From assembly GCF_042956465.1 (NCBI RefSeq), contig NZ_JBIBGL010000001.1:496001-560000 (forward strand): a stretch of 64,000 nucleotides of DNA. The letters run 5' to 3'. This DNA is from Embleya sp042956465 (GTDB lineage: Bacteria; Actinomycetota; Actinomycetes; Streptomycetales; Streptomycetaceae). How positions within the stretch are numbered: the stretch's first letter is position 1; each line of letters opens with the position of its first letter. Of this stretch, positions 42,843 through 51,437 are shown piece by piece. The translations under genes were made by a program, and so were the position numbers. The notes under the pieces were generated by a model. That model was given only the letters and a program-made list of their open reading frames with translations. It searched no databases and was not told where the DNA came from.

Positions 42843-43688
42843 CTACTTTTCGGATGTCCGGCCGGTGGCCTCGGGCAGCGGGGTGGTCCCGGACGGGAAA
42901 GGGTCTTCGGTCAGGATCGCCTCGTCCATCAGGGCCGGGCCGACCTCGGCGGTCAGCGGGTATTCCGGATCGGCCGCGACCATCTCGGTGGCGATCCACC
43001 CCAGCACATGGCCGCGAATGGTGGTCACCACCGTTCCGCGCTTGCCGTCACCGGTCCAGGACCAGACATCCGTGCCGGGCACGTTGCTCGGTACGTGGGT
43101 CAGGCACGATGCCGCCGCGACCTGCCATGAGGCGTAGATCTGCTGCGCGTTGGCCTCGGTGGTTCGCGGACTCACATTCGAGAAGTACGTGCTGGTCACC
43201 AAAGTCTTGACGTGACTGCCGGCCGCAGTGGCGTGTTGGCTCAGCGTCGCGCCGCCGGCGTATTGCAGCGAGGTGGACGCACACGGACCGAAGAGCTTGG
43301 CCTGGGTGTCGAGGGACTGCATCAGCGGCATCCCGGTCCGGGTCGACCACTCCACGCCGGCCGCGGTGGGCAGGTACGACGCGTTCATCAGACCGATCCG
43401 CTCGGTCCCGTCGGGCGGTGCCGTCACGCCGGACGGTACCCCGGACGGCATTCCGGCCGCCGTCCCCATCCGCTCCTGCCGCGCCTCGTCCGGCTGACTC
43501 ACCCAGACCCCTCCGGCGACCACACACGCGGTCAGCGCGCCGGCCCCCGTGATCCGGATCCGGTTGCGCCGGCGCGTGCCGCGCGTGCGGACGCGTTCCG
43601 GCGCGGCCAGGGTAGCCGCCGTCTCGGCGCCGCCCGCCAACTCGCGCAACCGGTCGATCAGGATGTCCTCGTGCTTGTGCTCGCTCAT
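42843..43688 (-). CDS. Single-pass membrane protein paired with ECF sigma factor
   Basis: A 281-residue protein with a short cytoplasmic N-terminus (MSEHKHEDILIDRLRELAGGAE), one membrane segment (IRITGAGALTACVVAGGVWV) and a large outside domain with four cysteines in this part (FGPCAST, AASCLTH, and TACV in the membrane). It overlaps the sigma gene stop by ATGA (43685-43688), so it is co-translated. This topology and position fit an anti-sigma-like or signal-sensing partner of the ECF factor, but no zinc-binding anti-sigma (HxxxCxxC) motif is present in the N-terminus. Function otherwise unknown. Confidence 0.7.
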   Translation of the reverse strand: MSEHKHEDILIDRLRELAGGAETAATLAAPERVRTRGTRRRNRIRITGAGALTACVVAGGVWVSQPDEARQERMGTAAGMPSGVPSGVTAPPDGTERIGLMNASYLPTAAGVEWSTRTGMPLMQSLDTQAKLFGPCASTSLQYAGGATLSQHATAAGSHVKTLVTSTYFSNVSPRTTEANAQQIYASWQVAAASCLTHVPSNVPGTDVWSWTGDGKRGTVVTTIRGHVLGWIATEMVAADPEYPLTAEVGPALMDEAILTEDPFPSGTTPLPEATGRTSEK

Positions 43689-44227
43689 GCCTTCGCCGTC
43701 TCCCTCGTCATCGAGTCCGCCCCGGTCGTCTCGACCAGGTGGTGTTGCAGGTCCGCACGGGCGCGGGTCAACCGCGTGCGCAGCGCGCCCTCGCTGATCC
43801 CCAGCTCGGCCGCCACCTCGGCACCGGTGAGGTCGCACAGGTGGAACAGCACGATCGCCTCGCGCCGGCCGGATGACAGCCGGCGCAGCGCCGCGACCAG
43901 CGCGACGTGATCCGCCGAGATCGCCGGCGCGGGTGACGCTTCGCCGTGCCGGAAGTGCGCACGCATACGGTTGCGCGCGCGCCGCCAGTTCCCGACCGCG
44001 ATCCGCCGGGCGACGACGCGGATCCAGCCGGTCGGATCCCCGGAGGCGGTGAGTGTGGCCCAGCGCGTCCAGGCTCGGGAGTAGGCCTCCTGGACGGCGT
44101 CCTCCGCGTCCGCGAGATTGCCGGTCAGGGCGTAGACCACGCCGGTCATACGTTGTGCGGTGGCCAGATAGAAGGCGTCGAACTCGGCTCTTCGCTCGGC
44201 ATCCGCCGTGCTGTCGGTTCTCGGCAT
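43685..44227 (-). CDS. ECF-family RNA polymerase sigma factor (SigE/SigM-like)
   Basis: A 180-residue sigma factor. Region 2 covers DAFYLATAQRMTGVVYALTGNLADAEDAVQEAYSRAWTRW and contains the DAEDAVQE -10 recognition and core-binding helices. Region 4 (RLSSGRREAIVLFHLCDLTGAEVAAELGISEGALRTRLTRARADL) carries the -35 helix-turn-helix. ATG 44227 gives the standard ECF length; a longer frame to 44434 is unlikely. It is the first gene of a two-gene unit with the membrane protein encoded downstream. Confidence 0.92.
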   Translation of the reverse strand: MPRTDSTADAERRAEFDAFYLATAQRMTGVVYALTGNLADAEDAVQEAYSRAWTRWATLTASGDPTGWIRVVARRIAVGNWRRARNRMRAHFRHGEASPAPAISADHVALVAALRRLSSGRREAIVLFHLCDLTGAEVAAELGISEGALRTRLTRARADLQHHLVETTGADSMTRETAKA

Positions 44228-44610
44228 GTCCTTCGGATGCCTCCGTTCTCGTCGCGCCTCGTGTTCGTCGGTTCGGCACAAACACGCCCGGGCGAGGACG
44301 GGTGTTACAGGGGCGGCCGAATTCTTTTCGACGGCGGTCTCGGAAGCCGGGCAACAGCGGGGATTTCGGGTGATCGTATTGTTCGGGGCGGGAGAACGGG
44401 CGGGCGTACCGGCCGATGAGTCCCCGTACGCCACGACAACGCGCGGTGTGTGAACGGAGCACCGGTCCGACCGGGTGCGACCGATCGGACCCGAGGCGCC
44501 GGTGATTGCCGAATGGATTCTGCAGGTGTTGTCGGGGAGAGGTATCTTCTACGGGTCTGTAGATAAACGGCTCGAAGCGTGCGTGCGTGTGCGCGGGACA
44601 GGGGACCTCG
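44228..44610. promoter_or_regulatory. Divergent region between ECF sigma and TerB genes
   Basis: 383 bases without a supported gene. A short dyad TCTAC...GTAGA is at 44548-44563, within an AT-rich patch 50-65 bases before the TerB gene. It may mark a promoter or operator, but no hexamer pair is convincing. The sigma-proximal part shows no repeats. Confidence 0.4.
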
Positions 44611-45066
44611 ATGGCTCTGTGGGACAAGTTCAAGCAGTCGGCCCAGACGATGCAGGGACAGTTGGAGGCGAAGAAGAACGAGCTGAAGAGCGGCGGCTTC
44701 CGGGACGCGAGCATGGCGATCTGCGCGCTGGTGGCCGCGGCCGACGGCTCGATCGACCCGGCCGAGCGGCAGCGCGTCACCGCGCTGATCACCACCAACG
44801 ACGTGCTGCGCAACTTCGCCGCGAGCGACCTGGAGCAGCGCTTCGAGGCCTACCTGGCCAAGCTCACCGCCGACTTCGAGCTGGGCAAGGTGTCCCTGCT
44901 CCAGGACATCGGCAAGGTCAAGAAGAAGCCGACCGAGGCGCGCGCGGTGATCCAGATCGGCATCGTCATCGGCGGCGCCGACGGCCACTTCGACAAGACC
45001 GAGCAGGCCGTCGTGCGGGACGCGTGCTTCGCACTCGACCTCGCGCCGGTCGAGTTCGGCCTCTGA
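44611..45066 (+). CDS. TerB family tellurite resistance protein
   Basis: A 151-residue TerB-type protein, all-helical with two metal-like EF-hand-style acidic loops: ALVAAADGSIDPAERQRV and GIVIGGADGHFDKTEQAVV. These ADG..D...... segments are the family signature and are proposed to bind metal ions. ATG 44611 was chosen at MALWDKFKQ, with ACAGGGGA upstream. Many actinobacterial TerB proteins work beside TerD-like proteins, but no ter gene is adjacent here. Cytoplasmic. Confidence 0.9.
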   Translation: MALWDKFKQSAQTMQGQLEAKKNELKSGGFRDASMAICALVAAADGSIDPAERQRVTALITTNDVLRNFAASDLEQRFEAYLAKLTADFELGKVSLLQDIGKVKKKPTEARAVIQIGIVIGGADGHFDKTEQAVVRDACFALDLAPVEFGL

Positions 45067-45193
45067 CCCCGGTCGGGTTCGACGGCAGGGCGTAACCACC
45101 CCGGCGGTTCGGCCAACCCTTTCGAGGGACCGATTCCGCCCGACGGCCGATGTTCGTCGGGCGGAATCCCGGGGTTCGTCGGACGTTGGAGAC

Positions 45194-45784
45194 ATGACCG
45201 ACGCCCGCATCCGCTCCGGGCCGCGGCGGGCTCGTTGGTGGGGGCCGCTTGCGGTTGCCGCCGTCTTGGTGCTGCTCGCCGGCGGGTGGCCGCTGATCGG
45301 GTCGTGGATCGCCGGCGACGAGCGGGTCACGGCGGGCACGGTGTTCCGGGTCGGGCCGGACGAGCACCATCGCGCCTGGTTCCGGGTCGGCTCCGGGTGG
45401 ACGCTGGACCAGGCGGCGACCACCCCCTCGCGGGTGTTCGTGCTGCGGCACGGCGACGTCGACCTGTCGATCGCGTACATCTCGCTGCCTCGGAGCGACG
45501 ACGCGGCCGCGTTGTGGAGCGGGCTGCGCGAGACGGTCCGGGTCGCCGACCGGCACGCCCGGCTCGGCCCGCCGGGGCCGGTGGTCGCCGACGCCGGCGC
45601 GCAGGGCATGGCCGGCACGCTGACCCGGGGCGGTGACACCGGACGGGCGGTGATCTATCCGGGCCCCGACGACGCGTTCGCGATCCGGCTGATCGCGCTC
45701 GCGCCGCCGGACAGCACCGATCCGGAATGGCTGCCGGTACGGGACGTGATGCGGTCGCTGACGTTCACCGAGGCGGCGGCGTGA
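45194..45784 (+). CDS. Membrane-anchored protein of unknown function, coupled to PrsW
   Basis: A 196-residue protein with one N-terminal membrane segment (WWGPLAVAAVLVLLAGGWPLIGSWI) and an outside domain of ~160 residues (VFRVGPDEHHRAWFRVGSGWTL..., DVDLSIAYISLP, RAVIYPGPDDAFAIRLIAL). No family was recognised. Its TGA overlaps the GTG of the PrsW gene (45781-45784), so the two proteins are made together and this one may be a PrsW partner or substrate (inference). Confidence 0.75.
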   Translation: MTDARIRSGPRRARWWGPLAVAAVLVLLAGGWPLIGSWIAGDERVTAGTVFRVGPDEHHRAWFRVGSGWTLDQAATTPSRVFVLRHGDVDLSIAYISLPRSDDAAALWSGLRETVRVADRHARLGPPGPVVADAGAQGMAGTLTRGGDTGRAVIYPGPDDAFAIRLIALAPPDSTDPEWLPVRDVMRSLTFTEAAA

Positions 45785-46950
45785 GCGCTGTCGGGGTCCG
45801 GCCGGCCGGCGAGCGCCTCGCACCGGTCGCCGCGACGGTGGCACTGCTCGCGTGCCTGTTCGGCCTCGGTGTAATCGCCTACGAATACCGGGACGTGGTC
45901 CGGGTGTTCCCGGCGGCGGCCGCGCTCGCGGGCTTTCTGCTCCTGCTCACCCTCGGCGTCGGCTACCTGCTGCCCCGCCGGATCCGCCCGGTCGTGGCGC
46001 CCGCGCACGCGACCTCGCTGATGTGTGTCGGCTGGGGGATGACCGCCGCGACCGGCTGCGCGATCCTGGCCAACAGCGGGCTCGGCGGGATCTGGGCGAA
46101 GACCCGGGGCGTGGACTTCGCCGACAGGTGGGGCGCCGCGTCGACCGCGCCGTTCAACGAGGAGACGCTCAAGGTGTGCGGTGTGCTCATACTCGCGCTG
46201 ATCGCCTCGCGCGCGATCCGCGCGCCGATCGACGGCTGGGTGTACGGAGCCCTGGTCGGCCTGGGCTTCCAGGCGGTGGAGAACCTGCTGTACGCGCTGA
46301 ACACCATCCTGCTGGACGGCGCGACCGATCCCGGTGCGTCGGTGGACGCGTCGTTCGCGGCCCGGGTGGGGATCACCGGGTGGGGTTCGCACTGGGCGAT
46401 GAGTGCGGTGGCCGGCACCGGTGTCGGTTACCTGGTCGCCCGCGACGGTCGGCCGCCGGCTCGACGGGTGGCGGTCGCGCTCGGTTGCTGGGTGACGGCG
46501 ATGGGGATGCACTGGTTCTTCAACGCGCCGTTCCTACCCGGGTGGCGCGGCATCGTGAAGGTCGCGGTGAACCTCGCGATCGCCCTGTTGGTCTACCGAA
46601 CCGCGCGTCGGCACTACCTGGCCCGGTTCCGGGAGGTGGCCGCGGAGGAGGCGGCAACCGGTGCGATCCGGCCGGAGGAAGCCGCGTTGTTGCCGCGCCG
46701 ACACGGCCGCCGACAGGCTCGCGGCGGCCCGCGTCCGCGACCGGCACGGGTGCTGATCCGGGAGATCGAGGATGCCCAACTCGCCCTCGTGGCCGCCCGA
46801 ATCCCACGCGCCGACCCGCGGTCCCGGACATCGGCCGAGCGCCTGCGGGAGGAGATCGCCACACTGCGGGCACATCTGCGCGGAGGCCGAGTCGCATCCC
46901 CGGGCCGATCGGCAGCCGATCCGGGAGGGCCGCCGGCGCCGAGGTGGTGA
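45781..46950 (+). CDS. PrsW-family membrane metalloprotease
   Basis: A 389-residue membrane protein with about eight membrane segments. The family motifs are present: FNEETLKVCGVL (EExxK), VGLGFQAVENLLYAL (FxxxEN), WGSHWAMSAVAG and MGMHWFFNA, which supply Glu and His ligands. The ~100-residue C-terminal tail is charged and cytoplasmic. In Bacillus, PrsW cuts the anti-sigma factor RsiW; here the substrate is unknown, though an ECF sigma/membrane protein pair lies 2 kb away. The GTG start overlaps the preceding gene's stop. Confidence 0.9.
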   Translation: MSAVGVRPAGERLAPVAATVALLACLFGLGVIAYEYRDVVRVFPAAAALAGFLLLLTLGVGYLLPRRIRPVVAPAHATSLMCVGWGMTAATGCAILANSGLGGIWAKTRGVDFADRWGAASTAPFNEETLKVCGVLILALIASRAIRAPIDGWVYGALVGLGFQAVENLLYALNTILLDGATDPGASVDASFAARVGITGWGSHWAMSAVAGTGVGYLVARDGRPPARRVAVALGCWVTAMGMHWFFNAPFLPGWRGIVKVAVNLAIALLVYRTARRHYLARFREVAAEEAATGAIRPEEAALLPRRHGRRQARGGPRPRPARVLIREIEDAQLALVAARIPRADPRSRTSAERLREEIATLRAHLRGGRVASPGRSAADPGGPPAPRW

Positions 46951-47477
46951 CCGGTCGCCCGTCCGTCGCGCAGCCGGAGCGGGCCGGGGCGCCGGCGCGG
47001 TGTCGGGTCGGCGGACCGGTTGCCGCGTGGCGTGGCGGCGGTTGCGGGAGGTGTCCGTGGTGCGTGTGGCCCCACCGGCGGCGCCGTGCCCGATGTGCTC
47101 GTCCGGTTCGCGGCCATCGGCCGGTATCCGGCAATTTTGCAAGTTTGCGGCAGTGGAGTTCTACTTGAAGGAACGAGAGGGGTCCACAACGGATAGACGC
47201 GGAGGAGCGGTCGAGGTCGGGCCGTGCACCGCGCAATCAGGATCCACGAGAAGTGGATGGGCCCCTCTCGACCGCCTCATCGCGGTTGCGCGGCAAGGCG
47301 GTTCGGTAACCCGGTTCGGCAACCCGGTTACCTGGAGCAGGCGACACGGAAGCCCGTCGGACCTCGGTCCGACGGGCTTCCGGGCTTTGCGACGAGCTCG
47401 CCTGCGACGGGCTTCCGGGCAGTTCGTTCGGGCCCACCCGGGCCCCACGTGCTCAGGCCCGCGCGGAGCGCAAGTGC
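46951..47477. other. 527-base region with several long stem-loops, no gene
   Basis: No coding frame has a ribosome site or family match. Structured elements are: CGAGAGGGG..CCAC at 47176-47189 with its near-complement at 47253-47270; GGTTCGGTAACC-type repeats at about 47299-47330 including GGTAACC...GGTTACC; and the terminator at 47348-47386. The region separates convergent genes (PrsW and thioredoxin). Confidence 0.5.
47348..47387. terminator. Strong terminator between PrsW and thioredoxin genes
   Basis: A perfect 16-base stem: GGAAGCCCGTCGGACC at 47348-47363 and its complement at 47366-47381 with a two-base apex (a four-base loop in practice). GGGCTTT follows on the plus strand. It probably terminates both convergent transcripts. 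Confidence 0.8.
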
Positions 47478-47837
47478 TCAGCCCTGGGCGGCGATCTTGC
47501 GCTTGACCTCGTCCATGTCCAGCCCCTGCGCCTGCTTGATCAGGTCGACGAGCGCCGCCTCCGGGAGCGCGCCCGGCTGCGAGAACACCACGACGCCGTC
47601 CCGGACCAGCATCACGGTCGGGATGGACTGGATCGAGAACGCCTGCGCGAGATCGGTTTCCGCCTCGGTGTCCACCTTGGCGAACACCACGTCGGGGGTC
47701 GCCTCCGAGACCTTTTCGAAGGTCGGCGCGAAGGACCGGCAGGGTCCGCACCACGATGCCCAGAAGTCGAGCACGGTCAGCCCGTCGCCGGATACGACCT
47801 CTTCGAAGTTCTCCTTGGTCAGTGCGACCGTGGCCAT
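47478..47837 (-). CDS. Thioredoxin
   Basis: A 119-residue thioredoxin: TVLDFWASWCGPCRSFAPTFEKVSE with Cys30 and Cys33, and the cis-proline segment SIPTVMLVRDG. ATG 47837 has GGGAGG 5 bases upstream. The C-terminal tail (LIKQAQGLDMDEVKRKIAAQ) is slightly longer than usual. It reduces disulphides in the cytoplasm, with electrons from thioredoxin reductase encoded elsewhere. No operon partner. Confidence 0.95.
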   Translation of the reverse strand: MATVALTKENFEEVVSGDGLTVLDFWASWCGPCRSFAPTFEKVSEATPDVVFAKVDTEAETDLAQAFSIQSIPTVMLVRDGVVVFSQPGALPEAALVDLIKQAQGLDMDEVKRKIAAQG

Positions 47838-48101
47838 GCGTCCTCCCAAACGTTCGTGCCCCGTGCTGTCTGTCCGTGTCTACGTGCCTGACAACAGGTG
47901 CGGGGTCGCGGGCATTCCTGGACTCCTTCCCCGGCCCGTTCGAGCGACTCCCGGACCGCGGCACGAGTCGAGGCCCGGGTGGTCCGGGGCCGCCGGCGAT
48001 TCGACTGTGTACGCCCCGTGATCCCAACAGTCACACCCGCACCATAGGCTTGTTCGGACCGGTGCCGAACGCCGGTTACCGTGCAGCCGAGGAGTCCCGC
48101 C

Positions 48102-48362
48102 ATGCGCTACACCCGCCGCAGCGTCGTCAGTCTCGCCCCGGCCGAGCCCGGCTGGGACGTCGAGGTGACCAAGGCCGGCGAAGAGGCCGTTTTGTGCCCC
48201 GTCATCGGCTGGGCCATCGTCGTGCTCGACACCAGCGCCGAGGGGTTGACCGAGACCGCGATCGAGCCCGCGTTCGTGTACGACGGTGCCGTGTACACGC
48301 CGGCCGAACTGGCGCATTCGATCGGTGAGCTGGACTACCAGATCATCGAACCCGAGGAGTGA
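48102..48362 (+). CDS. Small conserved hypothetical protein
   Basis: An 86-residue acidic protein (MRYTRRSVVSLAPAEPGWDV..., GWAIVVLDTSAEGLTETAIEPAFV, ELDYQIIEPEE). ATG 48102 has GAGGAG about 8 bases upstream. Codon use matches the neighbours, supporting a real gene. No family recognised. It could be a small regulatory or structural protein. Confidence 0.65.
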   Translation: MRYTRRSVVSLAPAEPGWDVEVTKAGEEAVLCPVIGWAIVVLDTSAEGLTETAIEPAFVYDGAVYTPAELAHSIGELDYQIIEPEE

Positions 48363-48470
48363 TCGGGCCGCGACCGAGTGCCGTCCGGTCGCGGTCGGTC
48401 GTGGTGCATCGGCTCCCGTCGCACGGTCGGCGGGAGCCGTCGGCATGGATGGGCCCGCGCCCGAATCCGC

Positions 48471-49334
48471 TCAGCGGGCATGCTCTCGGGCACCCTCGGT
48501 CTCGCTCTCGGTCTCGCCCTCGGCGAACCGGGAGAGGGCGATCGCGCCGGCCACGGCCAGTACGAAGCCGATCAGCGCGAGCGGGCCGTACGGGCCGGGC
48601 CTGCTGTGGTCGCCGAGGAAGACCAGGCCGACGGCGGCGGGCAGTACGGTCTCGCCGACCACCAGCGCGGCGGCCACCGAGGTGACCACACCGCCCTGGA
48701 GCGCGACCGTGTACAGCAGGAAGGTCAGCGCGGCGCCCAGGAGCAGTGCGTAGGCGGCCGGGTCGCGGATCAGCGCGGACGGGGACAGGTCGGTGAGCAC
48801 GCGCGTGGCCAGGGCGATCAGGCCGAATCCGAGTCCGGAGAGCAGGCCGAGCAGGCGGGAGCGCCAAGGCTCGCGCGTACCCGCACAGCGCCGGCCGGCC
48901 AGGCCGAGCAGCGCCACGCAGCCCAGGAGCGACCAGCGGAACGCGGCGTGGGTGTGGACGGGTCCCTCGTGCCCCGCGGAGACGCCGAGCAGGGCCAGGC
49001 CCGCGCAGACGGCGGCGACCGCGCCCCACTCGCGGCCGTGCAGCCGGGCGCCCAGGACCGGGACGGCCAGCACCGCGGTGACCGCGAGGTTGGCCGACTG
49101 GGCGGCCTCGACGGCGAAGATCGGCAGCTCGCGCAGCGCGACGAACTGGCAGACGTACCCGGCCAGATCCAGTCCGGTGCCGAGCACGAAGGGCCACTGG
49201 CCCAGGGCCCGGACCAAGACCCTGGGGTCGAGCCCGCTCGCGCTCGCGGTGCGCCGCGCGCCCAGGGCCTGGAGCACGGTCGCGACGCCGTAACAGAGCG
49301 CGGCGGCCAGTGCCGCGAGCACGGAGAACAACAC
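48471..49334 (-). CDS. DMT-superfamily-like integral membrane protein
   Basis: A 287-residue protein with about nine membrane segments, beginning LFSVLAALAAALCYGVATVLQALGARR and with the segment pair ALLLGAALTFLLYTVALQGGVVTSVAAALVVGETVLPAAVGLVFLGD, typical of DMT/EamA-related actinobacterial proteins. The start is GTG 49334. The substrate is unknown. The C-terminal tail is acidic (EGETESETEGAREHA). Confidence 0.75.
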   Translation of the reverse strand: MLFSVLAALAAALCYGVATVLQALGARRTASASGLDPRVLVRALGQWPFVLGTGLDLAGYVCQFVALRELPIFAVEAAQSANLAVTAVLAVPVLGARLHGREWGAVAAVCAGLALLGVSAGHEGPVHTHAAFRWSLLGCVALLGLAGRRCAGTREPWRSRLLGLLSGLGFGLIALATRVLTDLSPSALIRDPAAYALLLGAALTFLLYTVALQGGVVTSVAAALVVGETVLPAAVGLVFLGDHSRPGPYGPLALIGFVLAVAGAIALSRFAEGETESETEGAREHAR

Positions 49335-49458
49335 GGTTCGACGGTATGCGCCGCCGACGCCGCGGCGGCGCAGGACCGGCGGGGCGAAGGGGTGACTCGG
49401 CGCGCGGCGCCCGGAACGAACTGCCGCTCCGCGCCGCCCGATTGGCCGAATCCGCGGA

Positions 49459-50271
49459 TCAGCGCAGTTCGGCGACCACCGCGTCGTTCAGCACCGGCCA
49501 CACCTCGGCGGCCCATGGGCCGAACTCGCGGTCGGTCAGGCACACGCAGGCCGCGTCCAGCTCCGGGTCCACCCACAGGAACGTGCCGCACGCGCCGAAG
49601 TGGCCGTATGTCGCGGGCGAGTTGGTGGTCCCGGTCCAGTGCGGCGACTTGCTGCCGCGGATCTCGAAGCCCAGACCCCAGTCGTTGGGCCGCCGGGTGC
49701 CGTAGCCCGGGAGCACGCCGTCCAGGCCGGGGAAGACCACGCCGGTGGCCTCGGCCACGGTCTCCGGTGCGAGCAGGCGCGGTGCGAGCAGCTCGGCCGC
49801 GAATCGGCTCAGGTCGCGCACGGTGGACACGCCGCCGGCCGCGGGGGAGTCGCCGATGGTGGTCTCGGTCATGCCCAGCGGCGCGAAGACCGCCTGGCGG
49901 ACGTACTCGCCGAAGGGGATGTCGCACGCCTTCTCGATGGTGGCCCCGAGCAGGTTGAAGCCGGTGTTCGAGTAGATCCGCTTGCGACCGGGCGCGGCGA
50001 GTACGCGGTCCTCGTCGAAGGCCAGACCCGAGGTGTGCGCCTGGAGATGGCGGATCGTGGATCCGGGCGGTCCCGCCGCGTCCCCGGGTTCGATCGCGCC
50101 CTCCTCGATCGCGGCGAGCGCCGCGTACGCGGTGAGCAACTTGGTCACCGAGGCGAGTCGGAACGGCTCGTCCACCGGGCCGTGCTCGCCCTTGATCACC
50201 CCGTCCCGGGTGATCACGGCGGCGGCGGCCTTCCCGACGGGCCAGGTGTCGATCATGCGCAGGCTGTTCAC
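49459..50271 (-). CDS. Serine hydrolase of the beta-lactamase/esterase (class C-like) family
   Basis: A 270-residue protein with the SxxK motif in LASVTKLLTAY, the YxN motif in IYSNTGFNL and the H-x-G motif in YGHFGACG, the three elements of the penicillin-binding/beta-lactamase fold. GTG 50271 or ATG 50256 may be the start; neither has a good ribosome site. There is no signal peptide, so an esterase or a D-aminopeptidase-like role in the cytoplasm is more likely than antibiotic resistance. It is followed upstream by the phosphatase gene, 11 bases away. Confidence 0.82.
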   Translation of the reverse strand: MNSLRMIDTWPVGKAAAAVITRDGVIKGEHGPVDEPFRLASVTKLLTAYAALAAIEEGAIEPGDAAGPPGSTIRHLQAHTSGLAFDEDRVLAAPGRKRIYSNTGFNLLGATIEKACDIPFGEYVRQAVFAPLGMTETTIGDSPAAGGVSTVRDLSRFAAELLAPRLLAPETVAEATGVVFPGLDGVLPGYGTRRPNDWGLGFEIRGSKSPHWTGTTNSPATYGHFGACGTFLWVDPELDAACVCLTDREFGPWAAEVWPVLNDAVVAELR

Positions 50272-50282
50272 GGGAGTCGAGC

Positions 50283-50816
50283 CTACGGTGAGGCCACGCG
50301 GGCGCCCAACCGAGGGAGCAGATCGTGCATCAGCGCGGCCAGTTCGTGCGCACACGCGACGAAATCGGCGACCTCGCCGCCGCCGGGGTCGACCACGTCC
50401 TCCCAGTCCGGTTCGAGTTCGACCGATCCGAGATCGAGCCCGGCGAGCCGGCGGGCCAGGGGTTCGTCGGTCGGGCCGGCGGCGGGCAGGTCGCGGACGA
50501 GGCGTTTGAGCGTCGCGGTGCGGGCCGCGCCGTGCGGGTGGTGTCGGCGGATGTACCGGACGTGCTGGTACTCCTGGACGACCACCAGGTCGGCGGCGGC
50601 CACGTGTGCGTCGGTGAGCTGGGTGCTGCGGTGTCCGGGCGCCCGGAGGCCGAGCTCGGTCAGAGCGCTGCGGGTGCGCCAACTGATCGGCAGGCCCTCG
50701 ACCACGAAGGTGCCGGCGGTGGCCACGGACCACTCGGGCCGGGCGGCCCGGGTCAGCTCGCCCGCGATCACCGAGCGGGTGGCGTTGCCGGTGCACACGA
50801 ACAAAAGCGAGGTCAT
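50283..50816 (-). CDS. Low-molecular-weight protein-tyrosine phosphatase
   Basis: A 177-residue protein with the N-terminal phosphate loop FVCTGNATRS (Cys8, Arg14), matching CxGNxxRS. The C-terminal acid motif DxxDP-like is EDVVDPGG. It dephosphorylates protein tyrosine or small phosphoesters in the cytoplasm. ATG 50816 gives the motif at the right distance from the N-terminus. The gene ends 11 bases before the serine hydrolase gene, so they may be co-transcribed. Confidence 0.88.
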   Translation of the reverse strand: MTSLLFVCTGNATRSVIAGELTRAARPEWSVATAGTFVVEGLPISWRTRSALTELGLRAPGHRSTQLTDAHVAAADLVVVQEYQHVRYIRRHHPHGAARTATLKRLVRDLPAAGPTDEPLARRLAGLDLGSVELEPDWEDVVDPGGGEVADFVACAHELAALMHDLLPRLGARVASP

Positions 50817-50911
50817 CCGGACATCATGGCCCCGGCCTCGGGCGGGCCGACTCCGGGGCGGTGCCGGTTCCGCGGGGCGCGTGTGCGGTCGGGCCGGGGC
50901 CGTTCGCAGGG

Positions 50912-51217
50912 TCAGTCCGTGACCTTGCTCGGCGGGGCGTCGTAGACGAGGTCGAAGTAGTCGGGGTGCTTGCCGATCCACGCCTTGACGAACGGGCACA
51001 GCGGCAGGACCTTGCGCTCGCCGGCGCGCACCCGGTCGAGCGCTCCGCGGACGAGCGCACCGCCGACGCCCTTGCCCTCGAACCTCGTGTCCACCTCGGT
51101 GTGGGTGAACACGATCAGGGTGTCGGTGAGCATGTACTCGGCGAAGCCGGCCAGGTCGCCGTCGACCCGGGCCTCGAAGCGGTTCTGTGCGGGAACGTCC
51201 TCGACCGCGATGTCCAT
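50912..51217 (-). CDS. GNAT-family N-acetyltransferase (YjdJ type)
   Basis: A 101-residue short GNAT. The acetyl-CoA loop is RFEGKGVGGALVRGALDRVRAGERKVLPLCPFV, followed by KHPDYFDLV; the sequence is typical of the single-domain YjdJ-type family (about 90-100 residues). ATG 51217 has GAGGGG upstream. The acceptor is unknown. Confidence 0.88.
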   Translation of the reverse strand: MDIAVEDVPAQNRFEARVDGDLAGFAEYMLTDTLIVFTHTEVDTRFEGKGVGGALVRGALDRVRAGERKVLPLCPFVKAWIGKHPDYFDLVYDAPPSKVTD

Positions 51218-51437
51218 GTGATCCCCTCGAATCGGTGTGAGGTCGGCCGATGCCGACCGGACACTCTCTCGTATCCATTCGAACGCATCACGGGGTGGGT
51301 CGCGATCCGGGGCGGCGCCGCCCGCGGCTCGACCCGGATGATCGTTCATTCCCCGTTCCGCCGTTGACCTCGCGAGCGAGCTGGGGGAGCATGCGCAGAT
51401 CTGACGCATCGTCACATTCGCCGAGGAGGCACCACCC

